NCBI GenBank assembly: GCA_916048095.2
Contig: OU696574.1
Location: 5,255,087-5,319,086 of the forward strand
From: Sacculina carcini
Lineage: Eukaryota > Arthropoda > Thecostraca > Sacculinidae
Length of the DNA stretch: 64,000 nucleotides
Direction: 5' to 3'
Below the pieces are notes generated by a model. It made no database searches. It saw only the letters and a list, made by a program, of their open reading frames with translations, and had not been told where the DNA came from. Numbering within the stretch: position 1 is the first letter of the stretch; each line of letters starts with the position of its first letter. The position numbers and the translations under genes were made by a program. Positions 56,801 to 64,000 of this stretch are shown piece after piece.

Positions 56801-58035
56801 AAGGGGAAGGTATTCTGAATGAGGCACAGTATGGGTTTAGAAGCGGGAAGTCGTGCGTCACAAATTTGATGAGTTTTTATTCGAGGGTGATGGCACGGTT
56901 CAGGAGAGAGATGGATGGGTCGATTGCGTATATCTTGATCTGAAAAAGGCGTTTGATAGAGTCCCGCACACCAAGTTATTGTTTCAAATTCAGCATGAAG
57001 GAGGAATACATGTAAAGTTGTTGGAATGGATGAGTGACTACTTGCGTGGACGGACGATAAGAACGATTGTGAAAGGTGAGATGTCGGCATGGAGGGATGC
57101 GTTAAGCGGTGTTCCACAGGGATCGGTGCTCGGGCCGATAATGTTCTTGGTTTATATCAATCAAATGACGAAAGGAATAGGAAGTTATGTCAACATGTTT
57201 GCAGATGACATGAAGATGTTGAAAAGAGTCACAGATCGAGCCAGCTGTGAGGAATTGCAGGAGGACTTGCACATACTTTCTGAATGGAGTGACAAATGGG
57301 GCATGGCTTTTAATGCTAGCAAGGGTAACGTCATGAAATTTGGCAGAAGCGAATGCAGACCGTCGATGTTATACGTTGGGCGATCATAGTCTACATACGG
57401 TCAACGTTGAACGAGACTTGGGTGTTACAGTTGATCAAACATTGTCGCCGGAGAAGTATAATACAATAATGGTGAATGCGGTCGTCAGAACAATAAAGAA
57501 TGTTAGAGCTTCATTTAATCACTTGGATGAAGAGATGATAAGGAAATTGATGATGAGTACTAATAGGCCACCATTAGAATACGCTGTAGAAATATGGGCT
57601 CCGTACAAGAAAAACAATATAGCAAGAATAGAGAAAGTACAACGAGTAGCAACCAAGTTAGTAGCAAATTTGAGGGAATTAACTTATGAAGAGAAGCTAG
57701 AGAGAGTTGGGTTACCTACATTAGCGATGAGAAGAGTAAAGGGTGAGTTAATAAACGTTTAAGCCTACCATTGGCAAAGACAAAATGGATAGAAAAGGTT
57801 GGGTAGTTTGGAGCGAGAGAGATCGAAGGGGAAACAATAAATGCCTTAGGAAGACCAGAGTGGTTAGGGATATACAAAATATAGTTTCCAAAATAGGTGT
57901 ATCGACATTTGGAATAGTCTAGAAAATGAGGTAGTGGAATCATGTAGTATTGGACAATTTAAGCGTAGATTAGACAATAGTGAGTTTGGAGACAGGATAG
58001 TCTGCTCACCTCCTGTACACAACAATTAGTGAGTA
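53900..58035 (+). mobile_element. Decayed LINE with ORF1 and ORF2 relics (LINE D)
   Basis: Plus strand, opposite to the host gene. ORF1 relic: a coiled coil at 54306-54665 (AMEEMRKEMQGLRNSLMDLR) and an RRM-like part at 54720-54958. ORF2 relic: endonuclease from about 55205 (AYTNADGF, CITETKL, GGGVMILL, MGDFNCKEIDW near 55630, SDHVLIEI near 55860), then RT with NYRPVSLTSVLCKLVESIIK (56716), LDLKKAFDRVPH (about 56935), SGVPQGSVLGPIMFLVYI (about 57105), FADDMKML (about 57200) and the C-terminal part to about 57975. Multiple frame changes and stops. Its 3' end lies about 25 bp from the donor of window exon 2. CR1/Jockey-group wording, older than LINE B. Confidence 0.88.
56853..57389 (+). pseudogene. 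LINE D reverse transcriptase core, open stretch
   Basis: 178 open codons with DLKKAFDRVPH, SGVPQGSVLGP and the active-site FADDMKM. The frame is broken before and after, so it is a relic. Confidence 0.85.
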
Positions 58036-58058
58036 CATAAATACATGCACACAAGTAC

Positions 58059-58281
58059 CGTCTGCTGCCAACTGTTGTAGGGCCGGCCGGCGATCAGCGC
58101 CTCGGCCTTCTTTCTGCTGCAGCCGGACATACACATGAGCTCCTCGACAGTACCGGCGCTGAGAAAATCGACCACGCGCTGCCGCAACGGCTGCAGTGAG
58201 GAGTCTGCGCGCCCCACATCGTCCCCAGAGGCGCGGCAGCGTGCACGGGGGTCGTCGTCTTCTGAACCGCTGTCAGACTCA
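58059..58281 (-). CDS. SMARCAD1: SMARCAD1-like chromatin remodeller, window exon 2
   Basis: The exon encodes an acidic start (SESDSGSEDDDPRARC), a linker, then RQRVVDFLSAGTVEELMCMS then CSRKKAEALIAGRPYNSWQQT. Vertebrate SMARCAD1 has [36 protein letters not shown] at the same place, upstream of the ATPase domain, so this is a diagnostic match. The acceptor is TTAAGCAG before 58281 and the donor is GACG/GTACTT after 58059. It is 223 nt, completing a Ser codon (AG|T) from window exon 1 and ending on a whole codon. CA-rich simple sequence flanks both sides. Confidence 0.95.
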
Positions 58282-59432
58282 CTGCTTAACACACATAGAT
58301 ATGCACACATACGCACGCATAAACACACATGCATATATACATCTATGTTATGAAGTCGTGTTGATAAATATGCTAACTGATAGTATTAATTAAAGGCAAA
58401 TCCAGTGACATGAGAAGAGTGTAGCACTATTACCACCATGCGGTGCACACACATCACATCATGCGGTAACGCCATGTAAGAGATGCGTCCAAAAAGTATA
58501 CAGCTTAAGAAATACATTAGTTCAGAGAATAAAATCATATGAGGAAAATGACTAGAATCAAACGAAAATACTTAATCAAAACATTGAATGAAAGTTTATA
58601 TACAGCAACATGTAACAAACTAGGATGGAATATTGAATATGTAGGAAAAATTTAAAATTCGTCTGAGCCAATGGAAAATCAAACTTAAACCGAAAACATG
58701 ATTAGATATAGAAGAGCAACCACGAAATCATAAATCATTCAAGTTAAATCATTCACGAAAGCACTGACAAACACTACAAACATTAATATCCACACACACA
58801 CACACCAAGGCGATATATAAAATACATAAAACATAAATACATACGCACACATATATACACAGACACTAGGGCAACACACCTCGATGTAACACACACACAC
58901 ACATGTAGACGTGTTGTCTTACACTCGTCATGTCTAAACGTTCTGAGAAAAATGTGTAAGAAAAAAAGATTATCCACGAGATCGTTTGGTTTCAACGAGA
59001 CCTTATTAAGGCCAAAGAAGTATCGTATCGAACCAACAAGAACAATAATCATAATAATAATATAGATCACGCGACAACAGTAATACTGATCTGGCCTCGT
59101 CCTGCTACTGGCAACCATTCAGTCCAGTACGAACAGATCCATGATCCATGTTCAAGTGGTCAGACCATAACTACCCACACTATCACTTCCGCTATCCGCT
59201 TCCACTATCACTAGCCCACACTATCACTCCCGGAAACTGGACAGTTAAAATCAATAGCTGTACCTGCTTGGACCCGCCTTCGAAGTCATTCTGGATCGAC
59301 CACTGGTCAAGGACAGAGTATATCAACAACTACCAAAATACTGGAGTGGTACTACTGTTTGTTTCGCCACGCGCCAGTGACACACACAGACACGCGACCA
59401 GTGACAGACACAAACACAGCGCGTGAATTCAC
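58282..59432. other. Intron between window exons 1 and 2
   Basis: It contains CA-rich tracts (58282-58340, 58791-58804), the second copy of the 53449 repeat (58386-58445) and a GCGTCCAAAAAGTAT word at 58486-58500 like the inverted repeat at 40904. No gene is recognised; a 92-codon plus-strand ORF at 59148 has no recognisable homology. Confidence 0.5.
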
Positions 59433-59577
59433 CTGAAATAGACGAGTTTGTGTTGGTGAAACTCGTCCTCGTCGTGCTCGTCGTCGCTCATATAACACGC
59501 GCTGGCCACACTGAGCCCACCGGCTGCACGTGCACCAGACACACCACGAGACTTGACGCTCGCAGCTGTGTCATTGT
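59433..59577 (-). CDS. SMARCAD1: SMARCAD1-like chromatin remodeller, window exon 1 (acidic linker)
   Basis: The frame gives NDTAASVKSRGVSGARAAGG, then SDDEHDEDEFHQHKLVYF. Homology alone would not identify this segment. The support is its acceptor (GTGACAG before 59577), a good donor (TTCAG/GTGAAT after 59433) and the exact phase match to the next exon. An acidic, disordered linker between the CUE region and the ATPase is usual in SMARCAD1. A (TG)n tract and the 3' end of a LINE lie immediately upstream. The first codon is split, so at least one more exon lies to the right, beyond the window or hidden by the LINE. Confidence 0.7.
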
Positions 59578-59580
59578 CTG

Positions 59581-59590
59581 TCACACACAC

Positions 59591-59628
<38 letters not shown>
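59581..59628. repeat. (CA)n microsatellite at the acceptor of window exon 1
   Basis: ACAC repeat with a single G interruption, joining the exon to the (AATA)-rich tail of LINE E. Confidence 0.95.
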
Positions 59629-59832
59629 TTATTTATTTTTATTTATTTATTGGCCATTTGTACCGCGCTTTTCAGTGTAGCAAAAGCGCACAGGTGAACA
59701 AACAATACGGTAGACAATGCTACATAACATTTGAGATCAACTAAACATGACAACAACATAAACGCACACATACATATATGACATTTTAACATGATCATTC
59801 GCACAATACAATAATACTAAAACAACATATTA

Positions 59833-62820
59833 CTAGACTGCATACTCCGGTTTGATCAAATTAAGTGACGAGTCATAGCACATTGACAGGAAATACTTTT
59901 TCGCTCGTGATTTAAATATAGGGAATGTAGGAGACGTTCTGACGTGCAAAGGAAGCGTGTTAAAAATTCGCGGCGCTACATAGCGAAAACATCTGTTGTA
60001 ACGGCTCTCATTGCTAGGAAACTTCGGCACCGTCAATAATTGAAGGCCGTCAGATCGAAGAGTACGCGACGATGAGTGAGCCTCAAGCATGTCAGCTATA
60101 TAGCGAGGCGATCTCAACTTGACAGCTTGAAACGCAATGCACACAGTTCGATATTCCGACAGAGCCTTCACAGGTAGCCACGAGAGCTGTATGAGATGTT
60201 TTGTTATATGAGTCCTCGCTGGCAGGTGGAACACTAGACGACATGACCTGTTGATGAGTCGCTGTATCTTGCGAAGCACTCTATGGGGCAGATTCAGGTA
60301 CAGCGAACATTAATACATAATTCGAGACATCACCAGTGCGTTTACTAATTTCAGGGCCGACGAATTAGAAATATATTTCCGAATTGAGTAAATTTGGCGA
60401 ATATAGTAGCAGCAAATTTTGATAAGATCCGAAATGTGATGGATGAATGACAGCCGATTATCAAAAATGACACCCAAATTTCTTGCGGATTCAGAAAACA
60501 AAAAGTTGAAAGAGCTGGGAGCAAAAGAGGAAATCTTGCTGAGCGAAACAGGTAAAAATATTGTTTTGTCGGGATTCAGCAGCAGTCTACGGCTAGTGGC
60601 CCAAGATTCAACACGCTGTAAAATGCTAGCAGTAAGTTGGTTCGCGTGACACGCATCATCATATGTGAAAAATATTTGGATATCATCGGCAAATATTTGG
60701 TAATCGATTTCATGAAAATCCTGTAGAGCAAATTTAATCGAGGATAGGTACACATTGAATAAAAGCGGTCCGAGAACAGATCCTTGAGGCACACCATTCA
60801 CAAGAGGGAAGTTTGAGCTGTGGCAATCTTTTACAATAACTGACTGTGTCCTCTCGCTCAAGTAATCACGCAGCAGATCAAGTGCGATTCCAGAAACGCC
60901 ACATCGCTCAAGGTCATTAATCAAGATTGCATGACACACTGTGTCGAATGCGGCGGAAAAGTCCAGTTGTATGAGTATGACATTTCTGTGTTCTAAGCTG
61001 CGCTCGAGTAAAAACGTGTAGGCATACAACAGAGATGTCTCAGTCGAGTGGTTCTCTCTGAAACCAGATTGCTGTTGAAGAAAGGCATTGTTTTCCTCCA
61101 GGTGAGCGTATGCTTGGTCATACATGGCTATTTCAACAAGTTTGGAGAGCCAGGGTATGGTAGAAACCGGTCGATAGTTCGATATAGTTTCGGAATCGAG
61201 ACTAAGTTTTTTGAGCAGCGGAGATATAACAGCATGCTTGCCGCCAAGAAACCTTGCATGAAGAAAACACGCATTTATAAAGTAGGAAACAAATGGTGCC
61301 AACATGTACACACAAGACGCGATCTTATCAAAGCGGATGGGATCTTGTACCGAAGACTTACCTTTAGACCTGGAAATCTACCTGACGCAGTATAAAAAGT
61401 CAACCTGGGCAAACGAAGTCATGAGTGATACAGCAGCAGGAGCAGAATTCATGATGGATGAATTGTCTGAACTGAACATATCGTTGATTCGACTCAGCTT
61501 CAGTTGGAAAAAAGAAGCGAATGTGTTGGCCAGAGTGGAGGGATCACCACTCGGAAGCGGATGATCTCCCCGCCGACCAAGAAACCGATTCAAAACCCTC
61601 CACTGCCCACGGGAATCACTGGAGCACTCACGCAACTTTCGCTCATAGTAGTCATGTTTAGCCTTATCACAAGCCTCAAAGTATGACCGTCTAAAAATGC
61701 ACAACTTATTTAGTGCTTCATCAGATCTAAGACGTCTCCATCGTCGCTCAAGACAGCGGCATGACCGCTTCACCGATCTAAGTTCAGGACTGAACCATGG
61801 GAGCGAGTGAAATGTCTGAACAGTTTTGTCGACAAAACGGACGTTCCTGTCCAGCACAGTGGTAAGAGCAGTGTTAAAAAAGTCCAAAATGTCATCAAGA
61901 GGAAGACGAACATAGCTAGAGAAGTTGAAGAAGTTTTCAAGATCTACGCAAAGTCCATCCAGGTTACATTTTGTATAGTCGAAATACGCCACTCGTTCGA
62001 GGGTTTCAGAACGTAACTGAGCTTCTACAACAAATTCAATCATTGCATGATCCGATATTGAGTTATCAATTGGCGAAACACAGACATTTGAAATTAGCTT
62101 GGAGATATGCGGCAAGTCAGGCTCAAGAATAAGATCAAGCGTATGACCGTGTAAATGAGTGGGTGAATGAATAAGGTTCCTCAATCCATGCGATTCGATG
62201 ACTTCGAGAAAAGCATGAGAGTACGACTTCAATTGTGGACAGTCAACCCAGTAGTTGAAGTCCCCACAAACAAGAAAGTTATCGGAGAATAATTCACTAC
62301 ACTTTTCGACCAATGTTGAAAATTCATCGAAAAAAATTAGATCAGAAAGCTTCTCGGATCTGTATACTATCAAGACACCCAATACAGGGTTCTTACCCGT
62401 AGAACTGGAGACTTTGACACACAGATATTCACATGATTTTACAGCTATACACAGTGATACTTGTTTTACAATAAGACAGGAATTGTAAAAGAAAGCGATA
62501 CCACCACCAATAGTACAAGTATCTCTGCAATGATATATACCCAAATAGCCAGAAGGTAGATTCGAGGAAAATATAGAAAGCTCCGCCTCTGCAAGCCATG
62601 TTTCTACAACAATCATGCAATCAACACCGGACATGAGCACATCAGACACAACATGACACTTATTTCTCACAGACCGCAAGTTGTGAAGAGCGAATCTTGT
62701 TATTCGGCTGGAAGATTCACAGCCTGATGCGTGGTCGTCGATGCGTGAACAATAACGGAGTTTTTTGAAGTTGCAGTGCGTTGAATCAGTCGATGTTTGG
62801 CACCAACAAAAACTGGACAT
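59833..62820 (-). pseudogene. LINE E ORF2: AP endonuclease plus reverse transcriptase, two in-frame stops
   Basis: A single frame from the ATG at 62818-62820 carries the endonuclease (ALHNLRSVRNK, VVETWL, VCGDFNYW, SDHAMIEF), the linker RGQWRVLNRFLGRR, and the RT: NYRPVSTIPWLSKLVE, QLDFSAAFDTVCH, NGVPQGSVLGPLLF, FADDIQIFF, LGVIFDNRLSF. The C-terminal part has RVLRKIQRLINRSCRLVFHL. Only two premature stops interrupt about 995 codons: TAG at 61378-61380 and TAA at 60310-60312; the frame itself is kept across both. The copy is therefore a recent casualty. Confidence 0.9.
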
Positions 62821-63986
62821 TCAGTGGAAAAGGCTGAGTGGGACACATTCGACCTACCCGCCGCCACACAATTCGCGCATTTTAGTTGATGCTTCTGTTG
62901 ACACGACAATGATTTGTGAGAACCAGCACAGAATCCACATTTCAAGTTCTCTTTGAAGTGACAATTGGCGGTCTTATGATTATAAGAGAGGCAGTGTGAG
63001 CAGCGTGCAACCCAGTATCGGTCATAAACCCTGCACCGGCGAAATCCTATGAAAATGAAACCGTCGCTCATGATCGCATCACGCACTTTCGTAGAGACAG
63101 AGACAACAACAGTCTTGACAAATTCTCCAATCTTTCTCGAGAACAGAATTTTCATGTCATTTTCATCTTTCAGCAGCTCGGCAAGATGGTGATTTTTCGA
63201 CACAATATCAGCCATGACGTCATCATCGCTCAGGTTCTGATCCACGGATGATATTGTGAGTTTTGGTCTCATCAATGGCATCGCAGCAGCTGAGTGTGGT
63301 GACGAGCATTCAATTTCACTTATAGCTACGCTGGCGGCCTTTTCATCAGGTAGCGTAAGCTTCACATTGCCATTACGCAGTTTGGTCATATTCATTACTG
63401 GAACTTTTTTCAACGCTGTAGCCACGGCTGTGTTATTCACAGCGTTTCCACTGCTTGGCTTCACAATGACGTCGTACCTGGGTGCTACTGTGGTCTTGAC
63501 AACAGAAGCAAATGACTTAGTTGACACAGTGTTACTTGGCAAAGTAGAAGACAATTCGTTCACACGCGTGGGCAGTGCAGTGGACAACTCATTCACACGC
63601 GTTCTCAAGTCACTAACAGCGCTCATTACATCTGCCAAACTCGGTTCAATGGCCTCGTTGAGGTCAACGACCGGAGTCACATTTTTCTCAATCATTTTTC
63701 GAATTGAATCATAGTTCTCGGTCTTCTCAATCACACATCTTTCACAAGTATATATGACTCTGCTCGTCAAATATTTCACAGCAAGATACGTTGGCATTTT
63801 TGAGCACTCAAAATGGAAGAAGCTGTTACAAAAATTGCATTTCAAAGCAATATCACTTATGTCGCATGAGCATTTTCCACACTTCTGATCATCAAATCTA
63901 CACACTTTACTCGGATTCAAGTTGTCCATCTTCAGAAATGACGGCAAAATTCCCTCGGCATAAACAAAATCCTCAATTGCAGCCAA
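62700..63986 (-). CDS. LINE E ORF1: PHD-finger and zinc-knuckle protein (start outside or uncertain)
   Basis: About 428 codons are open and the frame continues to the window edge. An N-terminal PHD-type finger (about residues 28-85) has CRFDDQKCGKCSCD, CNFCNSFFHFEC and CERC. The middle is Ser/Val-rich, with an RRM-like region (KLRNGNVKLTLP). A C-terminal zinc-knuckle cluster (about 333-378) has CSHCLSYNHKTANCHF, CGFCAGSHKSLSC and CANC. This build is known for CR1-group ORF1 proteins, thought to bind element RNA. No internal stop is seen. The TTG at 63986 is not a convincing start. Confidence 0.85.
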   Translation of the reverse strand: MAAIEDFVYAEGILPSFLKMDNLNPSKVCRFDDQKCGKCSCDISDIALKCNFCNSFFHFECSKMPTYLAVKYLTSRVIYTCERCVIEKTENYDSIRKMIEKNVTPVVDLNEAIEPSLADVMSAVSDLRTRVNELSTALPTRVNELSSTLPSNTVSTKSFASVVKTTVAPRYDVIVKPSSGNAVNNTAVATALKKVPVMNMTKLRNGNVKLTLPDEKAASVAISEIECSSPHSAAAMPLMRPKLTISSVDQNLSDDDVMADIVSKNHHLAELLKDENDMKILFSRKIGEFVKTVVVSVSTKVRDAIMSDGFIFIGFRRCRVYDRYWVARCSHCLSYNHKTANCHFKENLKCGFCAGSHKSLSCQQKHQLKCANCVAAGRSNVSHSAFSTECPVFVGAKHRLIQRTATSKNSVIVHASTTTHQAVNLPAE

Positions 63987-64000
63987 AGCTGAATCACGTG

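Larger units (their letters stand above)
59629..64000 (-). mobile_element. CR1-like LINE, nearly intact, runs off right edge (LINE E)
   Basis: Order from the right: ORF1 (63986 or beyond to 62700), ORF2 (62820-59833), a short 3' UTR and a tail reading GGCCAATAAATAAATA and ending at 59629. The ORF1 PHD finger and the short (AATA)n tail are CR1/L2-group traits. ORF1 and ORF2 overlap by about 120 nt in different frames. The 5' end is outside the window. It inserted into or beside the CA tract of the host intron. Confidence 0.9.

Noticed and set aside
59148-59426. 92-codon plus-strand ORF next to window exon 1
   Set aside because: There is no recognisable homology, it lies in an intron, and its end overlaps CA-rich simple sequence.

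Overview
The window is animal nuclear DNA from an invertebrate; I cannot name the species. The grounds are spliced exons with GT/AG borders, introns of up to about 35 kb, five LINE loci or families, Penelope-like elements (PLEs), Helitron-like DNA and long (TA)n and (CA)n tracts. No bacterial, plasmid or organellar feature is visible.

The only host gene I can support lies on the minus strand and runs through the whole window. It encodes a SMARCAD1/Fun30-type SNF2 chromatin-remodelling ATPase. Eight exons are readable (about 59577 to 2200, right to left). Reading phase is kept across all seven junctions. They cover an acidic linker, a conserved segment before the ATPase, the Walker A box DEMGLGKT, the DEAH box and the LTGTP box. 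The N-terminal exons, where CUE domains would be, lie beyond the right edge. The C-terminal helicase lobe is not visible to the left of 2200.

Almost everything else is repeats inside its introns. 1-1440: a piggyBac transposase relic, a Helitron-like scrap and a Cys-rich relic. 2857-4349: a decayed LINE. 4789-32651: a head-to-tail array of non-autonomous Helitron-like elements (5' TC, 3' hairpin plus CTAG). Three of its units (7088, 11237, 20338) are almost identical, and two of them carry the same full-length LINE with both ORFs open, with a 6-bp target duplication and an empty site in the third. 32652-37470: a cluster of three kinds of PLE (RT plus GIY-YIG endonuclease, terminal repeats, hammerhead ribozymes) set in (TA)n tracts. 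37470-42480: a short Helitron-like copy, further PLE pieces, three exons and a 58-60 bp inverted repeat that flanks two of those exons. 42569-48129: two more Helitron-like units. 48130-51278: a 5'-truncated LINE related to the one in the array. 52613-58281: two exons with a decayed plus-strand LINE between them. 59433-64000: one exon, then a CR1-like LINE (PHD-finger ORF1, endonuclease-RT ORF2 with only two in-frame stops) that runs off the right edge.

The points most worth a second look are the tandem Helitron-like array carrying a LINE passenger, the array's internal series of similar stem-loops about 190 bp apart, hammerhead ribozymes that overlap the first codons of a short conserved leader ORF in the PLE relics, and the inverted repeat that brackets the Walker A exon.
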